Positions 16,589 through 25,196 of a stretch of 44,718 nucleotides of DNA are shown piece by piece (positions within the stretch are counted from its first letter, which is position 1; each line of letters opens with the position of its first letter). Under the pieces are notes generated by a model. It had not been told where the DNA came from, ran no database searches, and worked only from the letters and a program-made list of their open reading frames with translations. The position numbers were made by a program, and so were the translations under genes. This DNA is from Chloroflexota bacterium. GTDB taxonomy: Bacteria > Chloroflexota > Dehalococcoidia > Lucifugimonadales > Lucifugimonadaceae. The stretch is taken from assembly GCA_002717385.1 (NCBI GenBank), contig PBDR01000027.1, positions 1-44,718 of the forward strand, read 5' to 3'.

Positions 16589-17371
16589 ATGACATTTTTT
16601 GAATCTGCAATAATGGGATTTATACAGGGAATCACTGAATTTTTACCAATTAGTTCTTCAGGACATATAGACATTCTTAAAGAGTTTTTTGGGATTGATA
16701 ATCGATACTTGGAATTCGATATTATTTTACACTTAGCAAGTCTTTTAGCGGTATTTATTTATTTTCGTCAAGATATTCGGAAGCTATTAATTAAAGAAAA
16801 TTTTCTTTCGACTAAAAACCTTAAATTTATGAGGATATTAGTTGTTGCTTTTTTACCCGTTGCCATTTCTGGACCAATATTTGATTTTTATTTTTCGGAT
16901 ATATTGAGTAGCTATTTAGTAACTATTTTTGGATTTTTAATTACTGGTTTAATTTTAATATCAGTAGAGTCACTAAAATTTTTTTCAATGGGTTCTAATC
17001 TTGGATATAGAACATCCCTTTTTATAGGACTTATTCAAGTAATAGCTTTGATACCAGGTTTTTCTAGATCTGGTCTAGTAATTTCCACTGCTATGTTTTT
17101 GGGAGTTGATAAAAATATTGCAACAAGATTTTCTGTGTTTTTGGGTGCGATAACAATTTTAGGTTCGTCTTTATATTTAACCTTAAAATCTTCATCTGGG
17201 ATAAGTCTAACTTTAGATTTTAGATTATTAATTTGTGCAGGCTTTTTTGCATTTCTTTCTTCTATATTGAGTATAGAAATTCTTATAAAAATAGTTAAAA
17301 ATTCTAAACTTTGGGTATTTGGTATTTATTCTATAGGCATATCACTAGTTAGTTTAGTGTTTTTATTTTAA
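16589..17371 (+). CDS. uppP: undecaprenyl-diphosphatase (BacA/UppP family)
   Basis: Membrane enzyme that recycles undecaprenyl pyrophosphate to the phosphate form for cell-wall and surface polymer synthesis. Both family signatures are present: GFIQGITEFLPISSSGH at about 10-26 and PGFSRSGLVIS at about 155-165. The rest of the 260 residues form about eight hydrophobic helices. The length is normal. The start codon is ATG. It stands alone between two leftward genes, six bases from the convergent dehydrogenase stop. Its presence implies a lipid-carrier-dependent envelope polymer. Confidence 0.95.
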   Translation: MTFFESAIMGFIQGITEFLPISSSGHIDILKEFFGIDNRYLEFDIILHLASLLAVFIYFRQDIRKLLIKENFLSTKNLKFMRILVVAFLPVAISGPIFDFYFSDILSSYLVTIFGFLITGLILISVESLKFFSMGSNLGYRTSLFIGLIQVIALIPGFSRSGLVISTAMFLGVDKNIATRFSVFLGAITILGSSLYLTLKSSSGISLTLDFRLLICAGFFAFLSSILSIEILIKIVKNSKLWVFGIYSIGISLVSLVFLF

Positions 17372-17377
17372 AAAAAA

Positions 17378-18436
17378 TTATCCCAAATGTTTTTTTAAAA
17401 TCATATCCCAATTAAGAGGTTTTTTTCTTGTTGCGATTTTATTAGCAACTTCTGGGTTGATAAGTGACATTGGCCAATAACCCAGTGCTACTCTCATTGC
17501 TTCTTCACCAAGTTGAGTACTTGCTCGGATCCATGCTTGTTCGCTATATGAAGCATAGTGATTTGTAACAGCAACATTTTCCATTTGTAGAAGAGGGTTA
17601 TTAGGATCAACAGGTTCTTGCTCGAATACATCCAGACCAGCTCCTGCTATTTCTTTATTGTTAAGGGCTTTAATTAATGCTTTTTCATCAATGACACCAC
17701 CTCTTGAACAGTTAATAAGATATGCAGTTTTTTTCATATTTGAAAAAAAATCTGCATTAATCATGTGATATGTTTCGTCATTTTGATAGCAATGAATAGA
17801 CACATAATCAGATTTGGATGCTAATTCACTTAAATCTGGAATTGTTTCAATGCCATATTCTTTTGCATCCCAGGAAGATATATAAGGGTCATAAGCTATA
17901 ATATTCATTCCAAAAGCTTTGGCTTTCCTTCCCACAGCTCTACCAATATCACCAATCCCTACAATGCCCATCGTTTGACCTGATATATGTCCCATTGGTG
18001 ATAGTTCATCTCTAGTCCAAGTACCATTTTTTACTAAATTATTATGTTTTAAAAATTTTCTTGAGCATACAAGAAATAACATCATTGCATGGTTACTAAC
18101 TTCTTCAGTACCAAAAGATGCGGTATTAGCTAATATAACACCATGTTTTACAGCTTCAGGGATATTTAATCCTTCAAACCCATGTCCCATTGAGATTAAT
18201 CCTTTACATCTTCCGTTGTTTCCCATATAAGAAAATAATTTATCTTCAAAGTCATGTCCTTGGTTAATTACAGCGTCTACATCTTTCAAATGTTCAATTA
18301 ATTCCCCTTCACTATTTCCGTTATATTGCAAAAATTCAGCACCTAAATCATTAGCAGCTTTACTATGTTGAGTAGTGTCTGTCCAACCAAAGTTTTGTTG
18401 ACCTAAATATAGAATTTTAATTTTTTGTTCTGACAA
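17378..18436 (-). CDS. D-isomer-specific 2-hydroxyacid dehydrogenase
   Basis: NAD(P)-dependent reductase/dehydrogenase of 2-hydroxy or 2-oxo acids, 352 residues. The dinucleotide fold carries G160-x-G162-x-x-G165 (VGIGDIG) with Asp183 in AYDPY favouring NAD. The catalytic trio is present: Arg245 (CSRGGVID), Glu274 (DVFEQEP) and His293 (TNHYA). A good ribosome site (GGAGAA) precedes the ATG. It could be a phosphoglycerate, glyoxylate/hydroxypyruvate or sugar-acid dehydrogenase. The neighbouring 2-keto-acid type enzymes favour a catabolic role. A 159-bp divergent region separates it from the peptidase gene. Confidence 0.9.
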   Translation of the reverse strand: MSEQKIKILYLGQQNFGWTDTTQHSKAANDLGAEFLQYNGNSEGELIEHLKDVDAVINQGHDFEDKLFSYMGNNGRCKGLISMGHGFEGLNIPEAVKHGVILANTASFGTEEVSNHAMMLFLVCSRKFLKHNNLVKNGTWTRDELSPMGHISGQTMGIVGIGDIGRAVGRKAKAFGMNIIAYDPYISSWDAKEYGIETIPDLSELASKSDYVSIHCYQNDETYHMINADFFSNMKKTAYLINCSRGGVIDEKALIKALNNKEIAGAGLDVFEQEPVDPNNPLLQMENVAVTNHYASYSEQAWIRASTQLGEEAMRVALGYWPMSLINPEVANKIATRKKPLNWDMILKKHLG

Positions 18437-18595
18437 TTGAATTCTCCATTCAAAAATGTACTTTTTCTTTAATAAAAAAACATTGTAAATATTCTAGATA
18501 ATATAAAAAAATTTATTCTAATATCTACATAGTTTCTTGCATTATAAATGTTTACGACATAATTAAAAAGTATTAGAAACATACTGGAAAATTTT

Positions 18596-19714
18596 ATGAA
18601 GAAAAAAATAGAACAAATTTCTCTTAGTTATTTTAAAAGATTATCTAATCTAAATACTCTTCCATTTTATGAAAAGGAAATTCGATCAGAAATTGTAAAA
18701 ATTTGTAAAGAGAATGATTTAAATTTTAATTTAGATAAATGGGGGAATTTATATGTTAATCCCAAAATCAATTCAAACAATCCTCCTATAGTATTTGTTG
18801 CACACATGGACCATCCTGGTTTTGAAATTACAGAACAAAACGGAAAGATGGTGAAATTGAAAATCCTTGGCTCACATCCAAATTTTGTTAATAATAATGA
18901 TGTAGTTTTACGTGTTTTGAATTCAGCTGAAAAAAATATTTTTGCCAATATTACTCCTTCCAGAAACAAACATTTATTAAACGAATCATACAATTGGATA
19001 CGATCTGATTATATTTATGCAGAATTATCTGAAGATATCGTATTGGATTTACTGCCATGTCCAGCAATATTAGATTTAAAAAAAAATGATCTAGATTATT
19101 CGAGAAAAATAATTAGATCAAGAGCAGTAGACGATTTAGCTGGATGTACTGCTATCTTATCTGCTATGAAAATCGCATCAGAAATAGGATTTAATAGATC
19201 TGTGATTGGTTTGTTTACAAGGGCAGAAGAGGTAGGTCTAATAGGAGCAAGATTATCAGCACAATCCGGTAAAGTAGATAAAAATTCTTTAGTCTTTTCA
19301 ATTGAAACAAGTTCAGAAATACCTGGAATAAAGATTGGTCAAGGACCTGTTATTAGAACCGGAGATAGAATTTCGACTTTTGATCACATACCGGAAACAC
19401 TTTTAAAAAAACACGCTGACAAATTAAAAGAAACAGATAATTCTTTTAAATTTCAAAGAGGATTAATGGATGCTGGAGTTTGTGAAGGTTCAGCTTTTAA
19501 ATCTTTTGGTTATAGTGTTTCTGGGTTAGCTTTTCCTCTTGGAAATTGGCATAACAGAGGAAAAAATATGTTAGAAGAGGAATATTTATCTATGGATGAT
19601 TATTTTTGGGGTATAAGGTTATTATTGAGTTTAATGTCTTATGATATTCACCAAAAATCTTCGGATTTGTTACCACAGGTTCCTAAATCTATTGAAGAAA
19701 GATTAACTAAATGA
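18596..19714 (+). CDS. M42/M20-like zinc aminopeptidase family protein
   Basis: 372-residue metallopeptidase fold. Likely two-metal residues are His70 (VAHMDHPG), Asp179 or Asp180 (RAVDDLAG), catalytic Glu211 and Glu212 (RAEEVGLIGA), Glu237 (SIETSS, where M42 often has Asp) and His319 (NWHNRG). The order and spacing fit the M42 glutamyl-aminopeptidase/endoglucanase family. No signal peptide, so it is cytoplasmic. It starts the rightward run peptidase, ThDP enzyme, amidase with 19 bp to the next start, so the real substrate may be an amide or small conjugate rather than a peptide. Confidence 0.8.
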   Translation: MKKKIEQISLSYFKRLSNLNTLPFYEKEIRSEIVKICKENDLNFNLDKWGNLYVNPKINSNNPPIVFVAHMDHPGFEITEQNGKMVKLKILGSHPNFVNNNDVVLRVLNSAEKNIFANITPSRNKHLLNESYNWIRSDYIYAELSEDIVLDLLPCPAILDLKKNDLDYSRKIIRSRAVDDLAGCTAILSAMKIASEIGFNRSVIGLFTRAEEVGLIGARLSAQSGKVDKNSLVFSIETSSEIPGIKIGQGPVIRTGDRISTFDHIPETLLKKHADKLKETDNSFKFQRGLMDAGVCEGSAFKSFGYSVSGLAFPLGNWHNRGKNMLEEEYLSMDDYFWGIRLLLSLMSYDIHQKSSDLLPQVPKSIEERLTK

Positions 19715-19733
19715 AAATTATTTGGGAGAAATA

Positions 19734-21368
19734 ATGTCTAAAATTGATGGAAGTTATTTGATTGCTAAATCATTAAAAAATGAAGGAGTTGAAAAGTTAT
19801 TTTATTTAATGGGGGGACCAAATTATGAAATAGTAAATAATTCTGAAGATTTTGGTATTGATACATATGACTTTAGACATGAACAAGCGGCTTCTATGGC
19901 AGCACATGCTTATACACGAGTGACTCGTAAACCTGGTGTAACAACTTCTGCATCCGGTCCAGGAACATTGAACTTACTAACTGGACAATATAATGCTTTC
20001 ATTGATTGCGCACCTATGATTACATTAGGGGGTGCAGGACCTATTTCAGATTTTGGTAAAGGTGGTTTTCAAGAAATAGATCAGTTGTCTATATTTGAAC
20101 CGATTTCAAAAGAAGTAATGCGGCCTACAGATCCCTTACAATATCCTGAAAGCATATCTAGAGCATTTTTTATTGCTCAGACAGGAAGACCGGGACCTGT
20201 ATATATTGATTGTAACGAAGATATTTTGTACAAAAAAATTATTAAGGAAAATATACCACCTTATTCAAAAATCGATTTAAATTCACCAAGTAAAATTGAT
20301 CCTGATTTAATTACTCAAACCTGTAAATATATTTCTCAAAGCAAGAATCCAATAGTCCTAGCTGGTGGAGGAGCTTGGTGGTCTCATGCAGAGACTGAAT
20401 TAGCTGATTTTGTAGAGAATTTAGGTGTTCCTTTTTATACAACCCCTATTTCCAGAGGACTTATTCCTGATGATCATAAATTTTCATTTCCAGGGGCGAG
20501 ATCGACTGCGTTTAGAGAATGTGATTTAGTTTTAATTTTCGGAACTAGACTTAATTGGGTAATGACTTTTGGGAATAGAATTTCTAGTTCGGCAAAAATT
20601 ATTCAAGTTGACATACACGAACCAGAAATTGGTAACAATCGTTCTGTGGATATAGGTATTAACGCTGATGTACGAGATGTTTTAATTCAAATTAATAGGA
20701 ATCTCGGGCAAATAAATGGTAATGTGAATCAATGGAAAAAATGGAGAGAATTTTTGCAATCTATTGATGAAGATAGAAAAGAAAAAGTAAGCTCTTTAGA
20801 AAATTCTAATCAAACTCCAATTCACCCACTCAGACTTTGTAAGGAAGTACGAGAATTTATAGATAGAGATGCCATATTGACAGTTGATGGTAATGAAATT
20901 TTACATTACGGAAGGCAATCCATTCCTACATTTTACCCTGGCCACAGGATCAATTCTGGTCCTACAGGTTGTATGGGAGTTGGTCTTCCATATGCAATAG
21001 GCGCAAAAATTGCTTCTCCTGATAAGCAAGTTGTATCACTACATGGAGATGGTTCATTAGGTATGAATATACAGGATTTTGATACTGCTGTAAGGCATTC
21101 TTTACCAATGATTATTGTTGTGTCAAATAATGAAGGATGGACTGCTAGAACCGAGGGAACAAGAAAACCTGGAAGAGAATTAGGATTTACTCGTTTTGAT
21201 CTAATTGCTGAGGCATTAGGTGGCTATGGAGAATTAGTTAAAGACCCAAAGGATATTAAACCAGCATTGGAAAGAGCGAACAAAACAGGATTACCATCAA
21301 TAATCAATGTTCATACTGACCCAACTGCTCGGGCGTTATCAAGATTTGTTGGATCAAAAATGGAATGA
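19734..21368 (+). CDS. thiamine-diphosphate-dependent enzyme (acetolactate synthase/benzoylformate decarboxylase family)
   Basis: 544 residues. The frame is open four codons earlier at a TTG, but the ATG at 19734 has GGGAGA placed just ahead and is the better start. The three ThDP-enzyme domains are visible: the Pyr domain with the activating Glu50 in FRHEQAA and SGPGTLNLLTG, a central domain (PIVLAGGGA...), and the PP domain with GDGS at 438-441 and NN at 465-466, the diphosphate-Mg motif. It probably cleaves or joins 2-keto acids. Acetolactate synthase, oxalyl-CoA decarboxylase and 2-hydroxyacyl-CoA lyase remain possible. Between a peptidase and an amidase, a catabolic decarboxylase is more likely than branched-chain synthesis. 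Confidence 0.85.
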   Translation: MSKIDGSYLIAKSLKNEGVEKLFYLMGGPNYEIVNNSEDFGIDTYDFRHEQAASMAAHAYTRVTRKPGVTTSASGPGTLNLLTGQYNAFIDCAPMITLGGAGPISDFGKGGFQEIDQLSIFEPISKEVMRPTDPLQYPESISRAFFIAQTGRPGPVYIDCNEDILYKKIIKENIPPYSKIDLNSPSKIDPDLITQTCKYISQSKNPIVLAGGGAWWSHAETELADFVENLGVPFYTTPISRGLIPDDHKFSFPGARSTAFRECDLVLIFGTRLNWVMTFGNRISSSAKIIQVDIHEPEIGNNRSVDIGINADVRDVLIQINRNLGQINGNVNQWKKWREFLQSIDEDRKEKVSSLENSNQTPIHPLRLCKEVREFIDRDAILTVDGNEILHYGRQSIPTFYPGHRINSGPTGCMGVGLPYAIGAKIASPDKQVVSLHGDGSLGMNIQDFDTAVRHSLPMIIVVSNNEGWTARTEGTRKPGRELGFTRFDLIAEALGGYGELVKDPKDIKPALERANKTGLPSIINVHTDPTARALSRFVGSKME

Positions 21369-21383
21369 GTTAAAAAAAGTAAT

Positions 21384-22820
21384 ATGAAAAAAAATATCAA
21401 TTTAGAATTTAAATCCATTAACGAATTAAGGAAATTACTTGATTCAAGAGAAATTTCATCATTTGAATTAACTGAAAATTTTTTACGACGCTCTGATGAA
21501 TTGGAATCATATGGGATTTTTATAACTCCCCCATCGGAGTCTATATTAAATGAAGCACTGGTAGCAGATGATTTAATCAGAAGAAAAAAGGAAAAAATTC
21601 ATCAATTAACTGGTATTCCAATTCCTATCAAGGATATGGATCCCGTAAAAGGATTGCCATATACTCACGGATCTTTACCTTATAAACATTTTATTGCTAA
21701 TGATGACAGCTTACTAGTTAGTAGAATAAAAAAATCTGGAGGAATTATTGCAGGTAAGACTAATACACCTGAAAATGGTTATGCTGGGACTACTGAAAAT
21801 TTAATATCTTCTCCAGCGAGAAATCCTTGGGATTTAAAAAAAACCGCTGGTGGTTCAAGTGGCGGATCTGCTGTAGCTGTAGCTACTGGATTATGTCCAT
21901 TTGCATCGGGGGGAGATGGTGGTGGATCTATTCGAATTCCCGCTGGATTTACAGGAATTTATGGTTTGAAACCGACACAAGGTAGGGTGCCTAAATATCA
22001 TTCTGGAAGAAAATCTTACAATATTTCCAATATATCTACATCTGGACCATTAACTAGAAATGTTACTGATGCAGCAATAATTTTATCAATTATTGCTGGC
22101 AATGATCCTAATGCAGAGTATGGAGCATGTTCATTAATTGACCAAGATTATACTAATACTTTGTCAAAAAGTATTAGGGATGTCAAAATAGGATGGTCAC
22201 CAACAATTGGCAATAATCCAGTAAGTTCTCAAATTATTAGGGTTATTGTTCCTGCTTTGAAAATTTTTGAAGATTTGGGTGCTATTGTAGAAGAAGTAGA
22301 ATTTACTCCTGATGATTTTGATCAGATTTTTCATACCTGGTTTGATTATTTTTGTCTTAAAGGTTTAAACGGCTATAAATCCGATTATAGTAAAAACAAA
22401 TTATCATTAACTGATTATTTTTCTGATTATTTGGATCATGCAACCACTGTCTCTGGTGAACGATTATGGGATATACATAACAATATAGGTTGGTACAGAA
22501 ATTATACTAATAATTTTTTTAGTAATTATGACTTACTTATTACACCAGTGTTAGCTGTTCCAGCGTTTGAAATAAATACTCGTCCAAAAACGATAGATGG
22601 TAAAACAGTTGCTCATCCTTTATGGGGTTTCACACCTTACACTTATCCATTTAATCTCACAGGGAATCCTGCAGCGTCAGTACCTGTGGGCTTTTCTTCA
22701 CAAGGTTTACCCATAGGTTTGCAGATAGTAGGGGACATGTTTTCTGAAGAATTTTTATTAAATGTTTCATTTAAGTTTGAAGAGGCGAATCCATGGGTCG
22801 AAAGAAAACCTGAAATTTAA
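21384..22820 (+). CDS. amidase signature family amidohydrolase
   Basis: 478 residues with the Ser-cisSer-Lys triad of the amidase signature family: Lys83 (PIPIKDMD), Ser158 in GGSSGGS and nucleophile Ser182 in GGDGGGSIRIPAG. It hydrolyses C-N bonds of amides or carbamates in the cytoplasm. The GatA role is unlikely because no gatB or gatC is near and the gene follows the ThDP enzyme by 15 bp in an apparent catabolic operon. The stop is at 22818-22820, one base from the 3' end of the convergent tRNA-Glu gene. Confidence 0.9.
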   Translation: MKKNINLEFKSINELRKLLDSREISSFELTENFLRRSDELESYGIFITPPSESILNEALVADDLIRRKKEKIHQLTGIPIPIKDMDPVKGLPYTHGSLPYKHFIANDDSLLVSRIKKSGGIIAGKTNTPENGYAGTTENLISSPARNPWDLKKTAGGSSGGSAVAVATGLCPFASGGDGGGSIRIPAGFTGIYGLKPTQGRVPKYHSGRKSYNISNISTSGPLTRNVTDAAIILSIIAGNDPNAEYGACSLIDQDYTNTLSKSIRDVKIGWSPTIGNNPVSSQIIRVIVPALKIFEDLGAIVEEVEFTPDDFDQIFHTWFDYFCLKGLNGYKSDYSKNKLSLTDYFSDYLDHATTVSGERLWDIHNNIGWYRNYTNNFFSNYDLLITPVLAVPAFEINTRPKTIDGKTVAHPLWGFTPYTYPFNLTGNPAASVPVGFSSQGLPIGLQIVGDMFSEEFLLNVSFKFEEANPWVERKPEI

Positions 22821-22821
22821 T

Positions 22822-22897
22822 TGGTAGCCCCAACGGGACTCGAACCCGTGTCTCCACCTTGAGAGGGTGGTGTCCTAGGCCGCTGGACGATGGGGCC
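22822..22897 (-). tRNA. tRNA-Glu (anticodon CTC)
   Basis: A full cloverleaf reads on the minus strand. The acceptor GGCCCCA pairs with TGGGGCT (first pair G-U). The anticodon stem CCACC/GGTGG holds the loop CTCTCAA, so the anticodon is CTC. The T arm is CGGGTTCGAGTCCCG and CCA is encoded. A CTC anticodon reads GAG only, so a TTC isoacceptor must exist elsewhere in this AT-rich genome. Confidence 0.95.
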
Positions 22898-22919
22898 AAA
22901 TCTGGTCAGCAAGTTTCAG

Positions 22920-22959
22920 AGAAAGCCATACTTTCTGATGTTTGACATTTTTTATTATA
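22920..22959 (-). promoter_or_regulatory. possible tRNA-Glu promoter -10 and leader hairpin
   Basis: On the minus strand a perfect TATAAT (22959-22954) lies 57 bases upstream of the tRNA, without a good -35. Between them is a perfect 6-bp stem, AGAAAG/CTTTCT with a 5-base loop (22920-22936), which would be in the precursor leader and might mark processing. Confidence 0.3.
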
Positions 22960-23114
22960 CTATTTTCAAGTTTGTTTTGTATTAGAATTATTTATTATCA
23001 AAAAATGTTAAAAGACAGCTTGTTTATCTCCAAAATTATATCTGTAAGTATTATTATTTAACGAAATCAACTATTGAATTAGATCTATTTATATATGAGA
23101 TTGATTGGTGAGAA

Positions 23115-23600
23115 ATGAAATCTGAAAATTTACATATTGTGTATAAAATTTTAACTTTTTCATCATTATCACTTTTATTCATGTTTGTTGTTTCAGGTTG
23201 TTTGAATAGTGAACCACCTCTACCTCCTGGGCAACAAATAGATACCTCCACTACTGAAGAACAAGAAGATATTTCCCAAGAAGTTACAAATGAATTTGTG
23301 AACGATACTGGAATTGTTATAGATGAATTAAACATAGTACCTAAAGGAACTCTAGGTGGTGATGTAATCATAAATGTTACAAATTCTGGATCAGAAGAAT
23401 GTTTGGGTCTGGCAATTAATGTTGACCTTGTTTCAGAATCAAAGGATGTGGTAGCTAGTGTGGGAAAAGTATTACCTGATCCTATTCCCCCAAATGAAAA
23501 AGCAACTATAAAAGAAATGTTTATTGGTAAGGGCGTAACAGAAATAGTTGTAACTGATATTACTTGTGATGCGAAATGTACATCTTTTTTATGTCCTTAA
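23115..23600 (+). CDS. small lipoprotein of unknown function
   Basis: 161 residues. The N-terminus is a lipoprotein signal: MKSENLHIVYK, a hydrophobic core, then VVSGC, with Cys about residue 29 as the lipid-attachment site. A Pro/Thr/Glu linker follows, then a beta-rich domain with NVTNSGSEECLGLAINVDL and PIPPNEKATI. This resembles an FxLYD-like or CARDB-like Ig-type fold in which a pre-conserved N-x-G/S-x-E turn is common. Four cysteines in the last third could form disulfides. It stands alone between two tRNA genes. The function is unknown; probably extracytoplasmic binding or structure. Confidence 0.75.
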   Translation: MKSENLHIVYKILTFSSLSLLFMFVVSGCLNSEPPLPPGQQIDTSTTEEQEDISQEVTNEFVNDTGIVIDELNIVPKGTLGGDVIINVTNSGSEECLGLAINVDLVSESKDVVASVGKVLPDPIPPNEKATIKEMFIGKGVTEIVVTDITCDAKCTSFLCP

Positions 23601-23649
23601 AAAAACACTTGTTGCAATTAATTTAACCAACTTTAGTTTGCATTGAGTT

Positions 23650-23723
23650 TGGCTGCCGATCCAGGATTCGAACCTGGGCACCAAGATTCAGAGTCTTGTG
23701 GTCTACCACTAACCTAATCGGCA
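23650..23723 (-). tRNA. tRNA-Gln (anticodon CTG)
   Basis: Minus-strand cloverleaf: acceptor TGCCGAT with ATCGGCA, D arm GGTTAGTGGTAGACC, anticodon stem CAAGA/TCTTG around CTCTGAA (anticodon CTG), T arm CCAGGTTCGAATCCTGG, discriminator G and encoded CCA. The U at position 1 is typical of tRNA-Gln. It reads CAG only. Confidence 0.95.
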
Positions 23724-23836
23724 AAGAAATTATTTTATAAATGCGAATAATTTTATCATTTTGAAGAATTTTGATGTATTACTAATATAGAATGTTTTCT
23801 CGGTTAAAGTAAATAAATAAAAATTCAGGAAACTTT

Positions 23837-24727
23837 ATGGTAAATAATCTAAAATTTGAAGGTGTCTTTCCTGCAAATCCAACACCATATAATGATGGTA
23901 AAATACTTGAAAACGCCTTAAGAGGTATATTTCAGGATAATATTTCACATGGAGTTAATGGCTTTTGGGTAGCTGGGAGTACTGGTGAGGGTCCTATTCT
24001 CAATGATTCTCAAAGAGAAATAGTTGCAAGAATTACTGGAGAATCATGTAAGGGTAAAGTTCTATCTATTATGCATGTTGGTGCGATTAGTACTGAAAGT
24101 GCGGTAAAAGGTGCTAAAGCTGCATTTGATTCTGGATGTGATGCTATTTGTTGTGTCCCACCATTTTTTTTCCCTACTGATACTAATCTTGTTATTGATC
24201 ATTATAAAAGAGTTTCAGATGCCTCTAATGGTTTACCTTTTTTTGTTTATAACTTACCGCAACTAACCCATTTTGAAACTACTCCGCAAATTATGGAAGA
24301 AATTGTTAGATATGTTCCAAACGTTGTAGGGTTAAAACATTCTTCTCCAAGTTTTCAAGATATTGTTGCTTTTAAAGATATGGGTATGAAATGTTTTAAC
24401 GGTAACGGTGCATTAGCTTTACCTGCATTAGCTTTAGGCGCAATTGGTACTGTTGATGCCCCCCCATCCATTGCCCCTTGGTTATATGTGCAACTTCATA
24501 ATTATTGGAAAAAAGATGACATTGAATCTGCAAAAAAAATTCAATCTCAATTACCTGAGATTGTTTCACTAACTAGAATGTTTGGAACTCCAAGTGATAA
24601 TACAAAAATTATTTTAAGTGAAAGGATTGGGATTGATTGTGGAGTTTCTATTCCTCCCAAAAAGATGTTGAATGAAAATGAGAGAAAAATAGTTTTAGAA
24701 AAAGCAAATGAACTGAACCTAATTTAA
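23837..24727 (+). CDS. DapA-family aldolase/dehydratase (dihydrodipicolinate synthase-like)
   Basis: 296-residue class I aldolase barrel. The pyruvate-binding GSTGEG (47-52), Tyr138 (VYNLP) and Schiff-base Lys167 (VVGLKHSS) are all in place. DapA itself works in lysine synthesis, but the family also includes N-acetylneuraminate lyase and 2-keto-3-deoxy sugar-acid aldolases or dehydratases. It stands alone, away from lysine genes. The window has two acid-sugar-dehydratase-like genes whose products would be 2-keto-3-deoxy acids, so a sugar-acid aldolase is at least as likely as DapA. It is followed 4 bp later by convergent ribH. Confidence 0.85.
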   Translation: MVNNLKFEGVFPANPTPYNDGKILENALRGIFQDNISHGVNGFWVAGSTGEGPILNDSQREIVARITGESCKGKVLSIMHVGAISTESAVKGAKAAFDSGCDAICCVPPFFFPTDTNLVIDHYKRVSDASNGLPFFVYNLPQLTHFETTPQIMEEIVRYVPNVVGLKHSSPSFQDIVAFKDMGMKCFNGNGALALPALALGAIGTVDAPPSIAPWLYVQLHNYWKKDDIESAKKIQSQLPEIVSLTRMFGTPSDNTKIILSERIGIDCGVSIPPKKMLNENERKIVLEKANELNLI

Positions 24728-24731
24728 AAAC

Positions 24732-25196
24732 TTATTTAAATTTTTTTGATCCCATTTCAATAGCAATTTCTGCGTAATCGATTGCTTGATTTATTCTTTC
24801 AGTTGCTTGTTTTGTGGTTTCAGTTGTCAGAACTCCAAATATTATAGGAGTAAGAGTTTCCGTTGATAAATTAATTAGTGATTGCCCAACAGAATTAGCT
24901 ATTGTTTCATAGTGTGTCGTTTCGCCTTTTATTATTGCTCCTAAAGCTATTACAGAATTTAATTTATTATTTATAATTAGTGATTTTATTGCATAAGGTA
25001 GCTCGTAAGAACCAGGGACATTAACTAGTAAGATATTTTTTTTCTTAATGCCTATTTCAATCAATCGATTATTACATAATGATGACATTTTGTTTGTAAT
25101 ATCATAATTAAATCTTGAAACGACTATACCAATTTTCAAATCATCTTTGATTGTTTTTGGCAATTTAATTAGATGTTCAACATTATTATTTTTCAT
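24732..25196 (-). CDS. ribH: 6,7-dimethyl-8-ribityllumazine synthase
   Basis: Next-to-last step of riboflavin synthesis: joins 5-amino-6-ribitylaminouracil and 3,4-dihydroxy-2-butanone 4-phosphate. The 154 residues contain VVSRFNYDIT, VPGSYELPYAIK and ALGAIIKGETTHYETIANSV with the catalytic His, then PIIFGVLTTET. The length is normal for this shell-forming enzyme. It is the last gene of the leftward rib operon and its start shares one base with the ribBA stop. Confidence 0.96.
   Translation of the reverse strand: MKNNNVEHLIKLPKTIKDDLKIGIVVSRFNYDITNKMSSLCNNRLIEIGIKKKNILLVNVPGSYELPYAIKSLIINNKLNSVIALGAIIKGETTHYETIANSVGQSLINLSTETLTPIIFGVLTTETTKQATERINQAIDYAEIAIEMGSKKFK

Noticed and set aside
22941-22959. 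TTGACA (22943-22948) followed by TATACT on the + strand as a promoter for the small lipoprotein
   Set aside because: The boxes are only about 8 bp apart, far from the 17-bp optimum, and about 150 bp from the start codon.
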